Shown here: one piece after another, positions 23,683 to 32,114 of the stretch | Layout of the letters: each line of letters begins with the position of its first letter | Position numbering within the stretch: position 1 is the first letter of the stretch | NCBI GenBank assembly: GCA_012514505.1 | Contig: JAAZAD010000277.1 | Span: forward strand, 1 to 44,834 | Length of the DNA stretch: 44,834 nt | From: Rhodococcus sp. (in: high G+C Gram-positive bacteria) | GTDB lineage: Bacteria > Actinomycetota > Actinomycetes > Mycobacteriales > Mycobacteriaceae | Direction of reading: 5' to 3' | The notes under the pieces: model-generated | Databases searched by the model: none | Told to the model about the DNA's origin: nothing | Seen by the model: only the letters and a program-made list of their open reading frames with translations | Program-made: the position numbers and the translations under genes

Positions 23683-25304
23683 CGTGGACCCTCCGCTACT
23701 CCGCCGGGTACGGCGTTCTCACCGAGAACGGCCTCGATATAGGTCATGCGATCCCGGAGGTCGTGAGCTGCGCGGTCGCTGATGTCGATGAACGGGCCGG
23801 CGAACACTGTCATCGCCAACCCGACCAGAACCAACGCGACGGTGGGGATCAGCATGAGTACCGGAATCCGGCCCACGTCTTCGCGGTCGACGAACGCGAT
23901 GTCTGCTTCGGATTCGTCGAGCAATGCGGACGGACCGACATCCGCCAGATCTCCTTCAGGGGCATCGGCTCGGGCCCTCCAGAAGGCCTTCGTCCACACA
24001 CGGGCGACGGCGTACAGCGTCAGCAGGCTGGTGAGAATGCCGCCGCCCACCAGCACCCAGGCGAGGACGCTTGCTTCGGCGGCACCGGCCTGCACGAGCG
24101 CGACCTTTCCGATGAACCCCGAGAACGGGGGGATGCCGCCGAGGTTGAGAGCCGGAACGAGGAAGACGATCGCGAGGACCGGGCTCGCCGCGGCCAGTCC
24201 ACCGAGGCGTCGTAGCGACGCAGAACCGGCCTGACGTTCGATGAGCCCGACGACGAGAAACAGTGTGGTCTGCACCAGAATGTGGTGCGCAACGTAGTAG
24301 ATGGCGCCTGCGAGCCCGGCCTGAGTGGACAGGGCCACACCGAACACCATGTAGCCGATATGGCTGACCAGGGTGAAGGACAGCAGACGTTTGATGTCCG
24401 TCTGGGCGATGGCGCCGAATATGCCCACCACCATCGTGAGCAAGCCGCACACCATCAGGACGGTGTCGAGTTCGCCATTCGGGAACAGCAGTGTGTGTGC
24501 CCTGATGATCGCGTATATACCGACCTTGGTCAGAAGGCCGGCGAACACGGCGGTCACGGGCGCCGGGGCCGTCGGGTAGGAGTCGGGAAGCCAGGTCGAC
24601 AGCGGGAACACCGCAGCCTTGATGCCGAACGCGACGAGGAGGACACCGAAGATCGCGGTGCGGGTTCCCGACGGGATCGAGTCGAGCCGAAGCGCCATGT
24701 CCGCGAGGTTCAGAGTTCCCGTCGCCGCGTAGGCGAAGGCGATTCCGGCCAGGAAGATCAGAGACGAGACCATGGACACCATCACGTACGACACGCCCGC
24801 TCGCACGCGGTCGGCGCTGGACCCGAGGGTCAGCAACACGAAACTCGCCGCGAGGAGCACTTCGAACCCGACGTAGAGGTTGAAGAGATCGCCGGCGAGG
24901 AATGCGTAGGAGATTCCGGCCGTCAACGCCAGATACGTGGGCACGAAGATCGAGACGGGCTGGGCCTCACTGCCGTCGTGAATACCCTGACCGACCGCGT
25001 ACGCCATGACGGCCAGCAGCACGATCGCCGAAACGACCAGCATGATGGCGGCAAGTCGGTCGACCACGATGGTGATACCGATCGGTGCCTCCCAACCGCC
25101 GACCTGGATCGCGGTCGCACCGTGCTCGTCGGCCAATGCGAGAAGCGTTATCGACACGGCAAGGACCGCGACGAGGGCGGTGAGTGCGATGTAGCGCTGG
25201 GTGCGTGGCTGGCGTCCCAGAATCAGGGTTGCGGCGGCGGCAAGCAGTGGGATCAGGACCGGCAGAGGGGCGAGGACCGTGATGAGGTCGCTGGACAACG
25301 TCAT
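23679..25304 (-). CDS. mnhD: Na+/H+ antiporter subunit MnhD/MrpD
   Basis: 541-residue NuoN/NuoM-related ion-translocating subunit with about 14 helices. Family landmarks: NLYVGFEVLLAASF (conserved Glu), GIKAAVFPLSTWLPDSYPTAPAPVTAVFAGLLTKVGIYAIIR (conserved Lys in the discontinuous helix) and RLLSFTLVSHIGYMVFG. The C-terminus carries about 100 extra residues including an acidic loop (DLADVGPSALLDESEADIAF). ATGA overlaps at both ends. Confidence 0.95.
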   Translation of the reverse strand: MTLSSDLITVLAPLPVLIPLLAAAATLILGRQPRTQRYIALTALVAVLAVSITLLALADEHGATAIQVGGWEAPIGITIVVDRLAAIMLVVSAIVLLAVMAYAVGQGIHDGSEAQPVSIFVPTYLALTAGISYAFLAGDLFNLYVGFEVLLAASFVLLTLGSSADRVRAGVSYVMVSMVSSLIFLAGIAFAYAATGTLNLADMALRLDSIPSGTRTAIFGVLLVAFGIKAAVFPLSTWLPDSYPTAPAPVTAVFAGLLTKVGIYAIIRAHTLLFPNGELDTVLMVCGLLTMVVGIFGAIAQTDIKRLLSFTLVSHIGYMVFGVALSTQAGLAGAIYYVAHHILVQTTLFLVVGLIERQAGSASLRRLGGLAAASPVLAIVFLVPALNLGGIPPFSGFIGKVALVQAGAAEASVLAWVLVGGGILTSLLTLYAVARVWTKAFWRARADAPEGDLADVGPSALLDESEADIAFVDREDVGRIPVLMLIPTVALVLVGLAMTVFAGPFIDISDRAAHDLRDRMTYIEAVLGENAVPGGVAEGPR

Positions 25305-25876
25305 TTCTTCGACTCCCCTTTCTGCGTCTTTTCGATCTCGTCCGTGTCGTCGTCGAAGTCGCCGTCGTGGAGGTCTTCGTACACCTCGAGGTCCTCGAGG
25401 TTTTCTAGCTGATCGATCGGGATCGGATTGCCGTGCTCGTCGAATGCGTCACCGCTGAAGCTGGGCTCACCGGTGATCGGGTCGTCGGAACGGTCACGGT
25501 CCGGGGCTTCTGCAGCGGAACGCCGGCGCAGCACCTTGGCGTCTTCGGGGTCGTTCTGAACGAGGTCCGCGGTGGTGATCTTGAACGCGCGGTACGCGAG
25601 AGCGAGGATAAAGCTCGCGATACCCATCGTGATCACGATGGCGGTGAGGATCATTGCCTGTGCGAGTGGGTCCGCCATCTCGTCGTGCACCGATTCACGG
25701 CCGACGATCGGCGGGTTTCCGTCCTCGCCGCCGGAGGTGAGAATCAGCAGGTTGATTCCGTTGCCGAACAGCAGCAGGCCCAGCAGCATGCGGGTGATGC
25801 TGCGTTCGATCAGCAGGTAGACGCCGGCCGAGATCAGTATGCCGATCACGATCAGCATTGCGAGATTCGCGCTCAT
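25301..25876 (-). CDS. mnhC: Na+/H+ antiporter subunit MnhC/MrpC with acidic tail
   Basis: The first about 110 residues are a NuoK-like three-helix subunit: VYLLIERSITRMLLGLLLFGNGINLLILTSGG and DPLAQAMILTAIVITMGIASFILALAYR. The remaining about 80 residues form a highly acidic cytosolic tail (ENLEDLEVYEDLHDGDFDDDTDEIEK) not found in short MnhC proteins such as those of Bacillus. The ATG at 25876 overlaps the mnhA stop (ATGA). Confidence 0.93.
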   Translation of the reverse strand: MSANLAMLIVIGILISAGVYLLIERSITRMLLGLLLFGNGINLLILTSGGEDGNPPIVGRESVHDEMADPLAQAMILTAIVITMGIASFILALAYRAFKITTADLVQNDPEDAKVLRRRSAAEAPDRDRSDDPITGEPSFSGDAFDEHGNPIPIDQLENLEDLEVYEDLHDGDFDDDTDEIEKTQKGESKK

Positions 25877-28716
25877 CGCTGCCCCACCTCACTCGCCATC
25901 TCGACCTGGGCGTCGAGTCTGGCGCCCAGACTGCGTAGGACGTCGAGTACCAAGCCGACCACGATCAGGTACACGCCGAGGTCGAAGAACAACGACGTGA
26001 CGAGCTTGATGTCTCCCAGTAGCGGCACCGTCATTTCCAGCACCGCCGAGGACAGCGCCGGCGCGCCCAAGAACAGGGAGAACAACGCGGTGCCCGCCGC
26101 GAACGTGAGGCCGAGTCCGAGGATCTTGCCCGCATCGATCGGGACCGTCTCGCCGAGCTCGTACCGGCCGCCGGCCAGGTAGCGCAATACCAGCGCCAGA
26201 CCTGCGGTGAGGCCGCCGGCGAAACCACCGCCGGGGGCATTGTGTCCCGAGAAGAAGAAGTACACCGACAGCACCATGATCACCGGGAACAGGAACCGAG
26301 TGGTCACCTCGAGGACCAGGGATCGATGCTGGGGGTCGATCAGGTCGCCGCCCAGCAGCCACGTGGTGGTGTCCGAGCCGGACGAATCGCTCGTGGTGCC
26401 CGGAGCATCGGCGACCCGCGGGGCGGTGCCGAACCGTCGGGTACGGAACACCAGGCTGGCGACGCCGGTGGCCGCAACCAGGAGAACCGAGATCTCACCA
26501 AGGGTGTCCCAGGCACGAATGTCGACGAGGAGCACGTTGACGACGTTCTTGCCGTTGCCGATCTCGTACGCGGCTTCCGGGAGCCGGAGATGGATGGGCA
26601 CCGAATTGCGGGCATTCATTGCGTAGGCGCCGATCGTGGTGATGGTGACACCGACGGCGACCGCAAGCGCGGCGCGTGGGAGTTTGAAGCCGATGGCCTT
26701 CGATTCGTCCACCTCTGCGGGCAGCTTGCGGAGCACGAGGACGAACACCACGAGCGTCACGGTTTCGACGAGGAACTGTGTCAGCGCGAGGTCGGGCGCG
26801 CCGTGCAGGGCGAACAGTACGCCGAGGCCGTAACCGGTCAGGCCGACCATGAGGACAGCGGCGAGGCGGTTGCGCATCACCGTTGCGGCCAGTGCGGTGC
26901 ACACCATGATGCCGCCGATGGTCACCTGTATCGATGTGTCCCAGACCCGCATTTCCGGCCGCGTGGTGGTGCCGATGACCAGGAGCACCAGCGGGACGAT
27001 CACGAGGGTCACCAGGATGGTCGTCAGGGTCAGGGGCAGGGAGCCGCGCTGGGTCGCGCCCGTCAACCGCATCGAGATGGTGTCCATTGCCCGCAACGTG
27101 GCGTCGTACATGCGGTCCGCGTTGCCGAGCAATGAACGCTCGAACTTCAGCCGGGCAATGACGTTCTGTCCCGCGAAGAGTGCGGTACCGGCCGCGAACA
27201 CCAGCAGAGTCAGCAGCAGCGGCGTGTTGATGCCGTGCCACAGGCCGAGGTGGTAGTCGGCACCTTCGCCTGCCGGCAATGTCGTGGTGTACGGGGTGAG
27301 CAGCTTCTCGAGTTGCGGTGACGCAATGCCAGCGACCAGGCCGAGGGCGGCCAGGAACGCGGGGGCGACGAGGAACAGTGCGCCAGGCGACTTCATACCG
27401 GCAACGGCGGGGCTGGGGCGCTGCAGCTGCTTGCGGCCGAAGGCACCCCACATGAACCGCACGCTGTACGTCAGGGTCAGGATCGAGCCGATAACGATGG
27501 CCGCGACCGTAGCGATCGACGCCCAGTCGTCGAGTGGTTGCGCGTGCAGCACCGACTCGAGCGCGGCTTCCTTGCCCACGAACCCGATCAATGGCGGGAT
27601 GCCTGCCATGCTTGCAGCCGCCGTTGCCGCGATGATCGCCAGGCCGGGCGCCTTGTGGCGCAGGTGTGCGAGCTTGCGGATGTCGCGGGTTCCCGTGGTT
27701 TTGTCGATGACGCCGACCACCATGAACAGGGTTGCCTTGAACATGGCGTGCGCGACGACCATCGTCATCCCGGCGAGCGCCGCGTCTCTGGTGCCGATTC
27801 CGACGAGCACCATGATGAAGCCGAGCTGACTCACCGTGCCGAAGGCAAGGACCAGTTTGAGGTCGTATGCGCGCAGCGCGCGCCAGCCCGACAGAATCAT
27901 CGTGATCAGGCCGAGCACGATGATGGTGTATCGCCACACACTCGTGTCGGCGAAGCCGGGAGCAAGCCGCGCGACGAGGTAGACACCGGCCTTCACCATC
28001 GCGGCGGCGTGCAGGTAGGCGCTGACCGGTGTCGGCGCGGCCATGGCGCCGGGCAGCCAGAAGTGCAGAGGGACGATCGCGGACTTCGACAGCGCGCCCA
28101 CCAGGATCAGGGCAATTGCGACGCCGGTGAGCCATCCGGTCGGAGGTGCCTCGAGCAACTCGGACAGCTGATAGGTGCCGCCGACCTGCCCGAGGATGAT
28201 GACGCCGACCAGCATGGCGAGTCCACCCGCGGTCGTGACCAGGAGGGCCTGAGTCGCGGCACGTCGACTCGATGCGCGCTCCGCGTAGTGGCCGACGAGC
28301 AGGAACGACAGGACCGTGGTCAGTTCCCAGAAGGTGTAGAGAATCAGCAGGTTGTCGCTGACGACCAGGCCGAACATTGCTCCGGCGAAGGCGACCATCT
28401 CGGCGGCGAAAATGCCGAGGCGCGGTTCGTCGTCCGTGAAGTACCGGGCGCAGTAGATGAGGATGAGGGCGCCGATACCGAGGACCAGCACGGACATAAT
28501 CGCCGCGAGCGGGTCGAACCAGAGGTCGATGTCCATCGACATGCCCGGTGCCCAGGTGATATGAAGGGTGATCTCTTCGCCCCAGTGCGCGATGACCCAC
28601 CCGAGACTGACCAGTGGGACGAGCGACAGAGGGTAGAAGGCGTTGCGACCGAAATTGCGCACGACCAGGGGCGCCGAAACTGCGGCTACGGCATGAGCAA
28701 TCAAAATCGCAAGCAA
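25873..28716 (-). CDS. mnhA: Fused Na+/H+ antiporter subunits MnhA-MnhB
   Basis: 947 residues. The N-terminal part is the NuoL-like MnhA core (LLVGHYAERASSRRAATQALLVTTAGGLAMLVG; SKSAIVPLHFWLPGAMAAPTPVSAYLHAAAMVKAGVYL with its conserved Lys; LVLAFGTVSQLGFIMVLVG). It runs on through the MnhA C-terminal DUF4040-type section (LVGLTGYGLGVLFALHGAPDLALTQFLVE). From about residue 800 an MnhB domain follows (TRFLFPVIMVLSVYFFFSGHNAPGGGFAGGLTAGLALVLRYLAGG), so no separate mnhB gene exists. The start is TTG 28716. First gene of a six-gene operon in which every junction overlaps by four bases. Confidence 0.94.
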   Translation of the reverse strand: MLAILIAHAVAAVSAPLVVRNFGRNAFYPLSLVPLVSLGWVIAHWGEEITLHITWAPGMSMDIDLWFDPLAAIMSVLVLGIGALILIYCARYFTDDEPRLGIFAAEMVAFAGAMFGLVVSDNLLILYTFWELTTVLSFLLVGHYAERASSRRAATQALLVTTAGGLAMLVGVIILGQVGGTYQLSELLEAPPTGWLTGVAIALILVGALSKSAIVPLHFWLPGAMAAPTPVSAYLHAAAMVKAGVYLVARLAPGFADTSVWRYTIIVLGLITMILSGWRALRAYDLKLVLAFGTVSQLGFIMVLVGIGTRDAALAGMTMVVAHAMFKATLFMVVGVIDKTTGTRDIRKLAHLRHKAPGLAIIAATAAASMAGIPPLIGFVGKEAALESVLHAQPLDDWASIATVAAIVIGSILTLTYSVRFMWGAFGRKQLQRPSPAVAGMKSPGALFLVAPAFLAALGLVAGIASPQLEKLLTPYTTTLPAGEGADYHLGLWHGINTPLLLTLLVFAAGTALFAGQNVIARLKFERSLLGNADRMYDATLRAMDTISMRLTGATQRGSLPLTLTTILVTLVIVPLVLLVIGTTTRPEMRVWDTSIQVTIGGIMVCTALAATVMRNRLAAVLMVGLTGYGLGVLFALHGAPDLALTQFLVETVTLVVFVLVLRKLPAEVDESKAIGFKLPRAALAVAVGVTITTIGAYAMNARNSVPIHLRLPEAAYEIGNGKNVVNVLLVDIRAWDTLGEISVLLVAATGVASLVFRTRRFGTAPRVADAPGTTSDSSGSDTTTWLLGGDLIDPQHRSLVLEVTTRFLFPVIMVLSVYFFFSGHNAPGGGFAGGLTAGLALVLRYLAGGRYELGETVPIDAGKILGLGLTFAAGTALFSLFLGAPALSSAVLEMTVPLLGDIKLVTSLFFDLGVYLIVVGLVLDVLRSLGARLDAQVEMASEVGQR

Positions 28717-28944
28717 AAGGCACTCCGTCGGAATTCAGGGCGGCGGGGTGTCGATACGGATGTACCGAAACGCGTGTAGACCTTTCGCATGGCTAGCGAG
28801 AATGGGCTACGAAACCATAGTACTGGGTAACGATTCGGTACCGAGAACCGCCGCAAACCGGACGAACGAGACCGGTAGGTTATGGAAAGCTGCGGCATGG
28901 CCAGTTTCCTGCGGTGCGCGGCCCAACGCTCTATGTTGAACTGC

Positions 28945-29355
28945 GTGACCGCCCAGATTCGTACGGCGGCGTTCGCGTACATACGTGACCGTCGGCTCCT
29001 GCAGGCTCGATCCGCGGGTAAGTCGGCCTTCTACATGGCGGGCGGAAAGATCGACCGGGGTGAATCGCCGGAGGACGCACTGCACCGCGAGATCCGCGAG
29101 GAATTGGACGCGACGATCGTTGCATCGAGCATCTCGGAACTCGGGGTGTTCGAGGCACCCGCATACGGGCACCCGCCTGGAACCGCGCTGCACATGACGT
29201 GCTTCACGGGCGAACTCACCAGCGAACCGAAGCCGACCAGTGAGATCGCCGAGTTGAGGTATTTCACCGTCGCCGAGTACGCGGACATGCCGGACGTGGC
29301 TCCTGGATCGATGATGGTGTTCCGGCGGTTGCAGACACTCGGACTGGTGGACTGA
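28945..29355 (+). CDS. Nudix hydrolase
   Basis: A pyrophosphohydrolase of the Nudix superfamily with the box GGKIDRGESPEDALHREIREELDA (Gx5Ex7REUxEE core intact, last Gly replaced by Asp). Sequence before it, IRTAAFAYIRDRRLLQARSAGKSAFYMAGG, is the normal first half. GTG 28945 gives 136 residues; ATGs at 28933 and 28897 are also in frame and would add residues without similarity to the family. Substrate unknown. It is two bases from the next gene, implying co-transcription. Confidence 0.85.
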   Translation: MTAQIRTAAFAYIRDRRLLQARSAGKSAFYMAGGKIDRGESPEDALHREIREELDATIVASSISELGVFEAPAYGHPPGTALHMTCFTGELTSEPKPTSEIAELRYFTVAEYADMPDVAPGSMMVFRRLQTLGLVD

Positions 29356-29357
29356 CG

Positions 29358-29921
29358 ATGATTTTCAGCGCAGGGACTCTCGCCGCCATCCGGTCCGGGG
29401 TGGTCACCCTCGCGTTCCGGCGCTGGAGCACCCCGCGGGTGAAGGCAGGTTCGACGCAGCGCACGTCTATCGGTGTGATCGCCTTCGATTCGGTCGACGA
29501 GGTCTCCACAATTTCCGAGGACGACGCGAAGGCTGCCGGTTTCGGCTCTGCCGCAGAGCTGTTCGGAGTCGTCGATCGGACGGCGCACGGACCCACGTTG
29601 TACCGCGTCGCCCTCCGCTACGCGGGCGAGGATCCGAGGATCGCGCTGCGTCGGAACGACGACCTGACGGAGGACGACGTGTCCGACCTGCGGCGCCGCT
29701 TCTCGAGGATGGATGCGCGGGGTCCCTGGACGGAAGCGACGTTGCGCATCATCGCCGACAACCCTGGCGTCGTGTCGACCGAACTCGCACGCGCATTGGG
29801 CACGGGACGGGCACCGTTCAAGCAACGGGTGCGGAAGTTGAAGGAACTCGGCCTCACGGAGTCTCTGGAGGTGGGGTATCGGCTGAGTCCTCGGGGTGTG
29901 GCTCTGACGAAGCTGTTGTAA
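29358..29921 (+). CDS. ASCH-domain protein with C-terminal winged helix
   Basis: 187 residues. The N-terminal half resembles an ASCH domain (IRSGVVTLAFRRWSTPRVKAGSTQRTSIGVIAFDSVDEV), a PUA-like fold thought to bind RNA or nucleotides. The C-terminal part (GPWTEATLRIIADNPGVVSTELARALGTGRAPFKQRVRKLKELGLTESLEVGYRLSPRG) reads as a winged helix-turn-helix. Start ATG 29358 directly follows the Nudix stop. The last 68 bases overlap the convergent membrane protein gene. Confidence 0.78.
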   Translation: MIFSAGTLAAIRSGVVTLAFRRWSTPRVKAGSTQRTSIGVIAFDSVDEVSTISEDDAKAAGFGSAAELFGVVDRTAHGPTLYRVALRYAGEDPRIALRRNDDLTEDDVSDLRRRFSRMDARGPWTEATLRIIADNPGVVSTELARALGTGRAPFKQRVRKLKELGLTESLEVGYRLSPRGVALTKLL

Positions 29922-31281
29922 CCGGACGTGGTCGTAGCCGTGCCGCGAACAATCCGCACACCACCACGGTCAGGAACATCGCGGCACCCGTCAGCCGGGC
30001 GGGGGTCAGGGAAGTCGACGCAATCAGTTCGAAGGGCACGGAGTCGCTGACCGTCACGACACGGCTGAGCGGAATGGTGGTTGCGGCTGCGAACACCAGA
30101 GAACCGAACGGCAGGGCGAGGCCCAAGGCGGCAGTCGGCGCCCAGCGGGGGACGCAGCCTCCCACCGTCAGTCCCACCCCGATGCCGAGAACTGCCAGTC
30201 GTACCAGCAGAAACGGGCCGTCGTTGCCGAACTCGGGTGCGATGGTGGCAACGAGCGGCACGACCGCCACGATCGCGATGCCCAGGATCGTCCGTCGTAC
30301 CCCGGACAGGCGTGCTCGCGCAGGCAGGAGCATCCCCGATGCCACCGCCACCACACCGACGGCGAGTGAGAGCCACGGGTGCACCGTGACGATCGGATCG
30401 CGGAGATCGTTGATGACGGTGATGGCACCTGCCGCGATCGCGGTGGTGGCGAGAACGAACACGCCGTCGGCGTCGGGGAACGAGCGCGCCACGATCACGG
30501 TGACGACCAGAACGACGGCCAGCGACACCGCCACCACCGTTGCAATCCGAGCCCCTGTGCCGAACTCCTGATCCACGATCCAGGCGCCGAGGACACGGTT
30601 CGTCAGTGCCAGCGCGAGCGAGCCGCCGAGCGCGGCCAGAATCGTCGACTGTTCGAGTGGTTGCGTCGGGACATCCTTGGTGGCGACGGCTGCCGCGGCG
30701 ACGGACAACACGAAGGCGGCCGCGAGCAGAAGCCAGGACGGTTCGCCGATTGCCGAGGTGCTCATGGTTGCAGGTTCGAGGTACTCGGTGTCGCCGCGTG
30801 CGGGCGATGCGATGCCGGCGAGAACGTACGCCGCCGATACACCCAGGACCAGTGCGATCTGCCGTGCCCGGAACCCCCAGGCGAGGGCGACCGATGCACC
30901 GAGCAGGAAGCCGGCAGCCGCAGTCTTTGCGAAGTGCAGGGCGATCAGAGTGTCGATCGTGTCGATCTCCGACACGATCCAGTGGGCCCCCGCGAGGAGG
31001 GCGACGCACAGTGCAGCCAGCACCGAGGCGATGCGACGGGAACCGGAGCGTTGCAGCCCTGCCAGTGTGATCACCGCCAACACCATGCCGACGACCACGC
31101 CGGTCGGCTGGCTCGACAGCCAACGATCGAGTTCGCGGTCGGAGGCGTACACCGCCCACGACCGACTCCGCGGGTTGGTGAGCACGAAGGCAGCGAGTGC
31201 TCCGGACATCAGAACCGCCGCCGCCGATAACGTTTCACGCACGGCAATAGGTCGATAATGGTCGGTGCCGCGTGCGTTCAC
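29854..31281 (-). CDS. Large integral membrane protein, unknown function
   Basis: 475 residues from GTG 31281 (VNARGTDHYRP), with about 13 hydrophobic segments throughout and a short Pro/Glu-rich tail (SSEPHPEDSADTPPPETP). No transporter family motif is recognised; composition (Ala/Val/Leu rich, few charges) fits an actinobacterial multi-pass membrane protein. A further in-frame ATG at 31344 exists but would overlap the divergent gene. The C-terminal coding end overlaps the ASCH gene by 68 bases. Confidence 0.7.
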   Translation of the reverse strand: MNARGTDHYRPIAVRETLSAAAVLMSGALAAFVLTNPRSRSWAVYASDRELDRWLSSQPTGVVVGMVLAVITLAGLQRSGSRRIASVLAALCVALLAGAHWIVSEIDTIDTLIALHFAKTAAAGFLLGASVALAWGFRARQIALVLGVSAAYVLAGIASPARGDTEYLEPATMSTSAIGEPSWLLLAAAFVLSVAAAAVATKDVPTQPLEQSTILAALGGSLALALTNRVLGAWIVDQEFGTGARIATVVAVSLAVVLVVTVIVARSFPDADGVFVLATTAIAAGAITVINDLRDPIVTVHPWLSLAVGVVAVASGMLLPARARLSGVRRTILGIAIVAVVPLVATIAPEFGNDGPFLLVRLAVLGIGVGLTVGGCVPRWAPTAALGLALPFGSLVFAAATTIPLSRVVTVSDSVPFELIASTSLTPARLTGAAMFLTVVVCGLFAARLRPRPVTTASSEPHPEDSADTPPPETP

Positions 31282-31287
31282 ACCACA

Positions 31288-31303
31288 GAGGTTAGTTGAC
31301 CTC
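31288..31303. promoter_or_regulatory. Dyad between divergent genes (possible operator)
   Basis: GAGGTTA (31288-31294) and TGACCTC (31297-31303) are inverted repeats with one mismatch, in the 43-base gap between the membrane protein gene (minus) and the PEP mutase-like gene (plus). A shared operator is plausible. It ends 10 bases before the AGGAGG ribosome binding site (31313-31318) of the plus-strand gene. Confidence 0.35.
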
Positions 31304-31324
31304 ACCGACGTCAGGAGGTTTCGA

Positions 31325-32092
31325 ATGACAGTGACGAAGGACAAGTCCCTGCAGGGTAAGGCGAATTCGCTGCTCGAGCTGCATCAGCCCGGAAATCCGG
31401 TGGTGCTTCCGACGGTGTGGGACGGGTGGTCCGCGACCCTCGCTGCGGGTGTCGGCTTCGAAGGTCTCACCGTGGGGAGTCATCCGGTCTCCGATTCGAT
31501 CGGCAAACCGGACAACGAGGGAATCACCTTCGAGGAACTGCTTCACCGCGTTGCGGAGATCACTGCTGCCGTCGACGTGCCGGTGTCCGTCGACATCGAA
31601 GGTGGTTACGGGCTCGAGCCCGCGCGTCTGATCGAGGGTCTGATCGGTGCGGGGGCCGTGGGTCTCAACATCGAGGACACGGTGCACAGCGAGAACGGAC
31701 GCTTGCGGGAAGCTCAGGAACACGCCGATTTCGTGGGTGGTTTGCGGCAGGCCGCGGACGCCACCGGTGTACACGTGGTGGTCAATGCGCGCACCGATCT
31801 GTTCGTCAAACAGGTTGGGGACCAAGCGGACCGCGTCGAGCGCGCGATTGCCCGCCTGAAGCTGGCCGCCGACTCCGGTGCCGATGTGCTGTACCCGGTG
31901 GGCCGCCACGACGACGAGACGTTGCGGCATCTCACGTCGGAGCTGCCGCTTCCGGTCAATGCGATTGCTCTGCCCGACCAGGACGACCCCGCGAGCTTCG
32001 GGCCACTCGGGGTGGGGCGGATCAGTTTCGGTCCGTTCTTGCAGGGCGTGTTGTCCGCGAGGACTCAGGAGTTGCTGGGCCGCTGGAAGTAA
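31325..32092 (+). CDS. Isocitrate lyase/PEP mutase-family enzyme
   Basis: 255 residues in a TIM-barrel of the ICL/PEPM superfamily, which breaks or rearranges C-C or C-P bonds in 2-hydroxy or 2-oxo acids. Visible: LPTVWDGWSATLAAGVGFEGLTVGSH, DVPVSVDIEGGYG (metal-binding Asp/Glu), GAVGLNIEDTVHS, VVNARTDLF and ADVLYPVGRHDDET. The ICL-type KKCGH catalytic loop is absent, so it is not a classical isocitrate lyase; oxaloacetate-decarboxylase-like or methylisocitrate-lyase-like activity is possible. The start is set by AGGAGG six bases upstream of ATG 31325. Confidence 0.85.
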   Translation: MTVTKDKSLQGKANSLLELHQPGNPVVLPTVWDGWSATLAAGVGFEGLTVGSHPVSDSIGKPDNEGITFEELLHRVAEITAAVDVPVSVDIEGGYGLEPARLIEGLIGAGAVGLNIEDTVHSENGRLREAQEHADFVGGLRQAADATGVHVVVNARTDLFVKQVGDQADRVERAIARLKLAADSGADVLYPVGRHDDETLRHLTSELPLPVNAIALPDQDDPASFGPLGVGRISFGPFLQGVLSARTQELLGRWK

Positions 32093-32114
32093 CGGCCACC
32101 CTCCATAGAGCTCG

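Noticed and set aside
26242..28779. Long plus-strand open frames opposite mnhA (e.g. 26242-27135 and 27538-28779)
   Set aside because: They are rich in Arg/His/Asp/Gly and lie antisense to a conserved antiporter gene; high-GC shadow frames.
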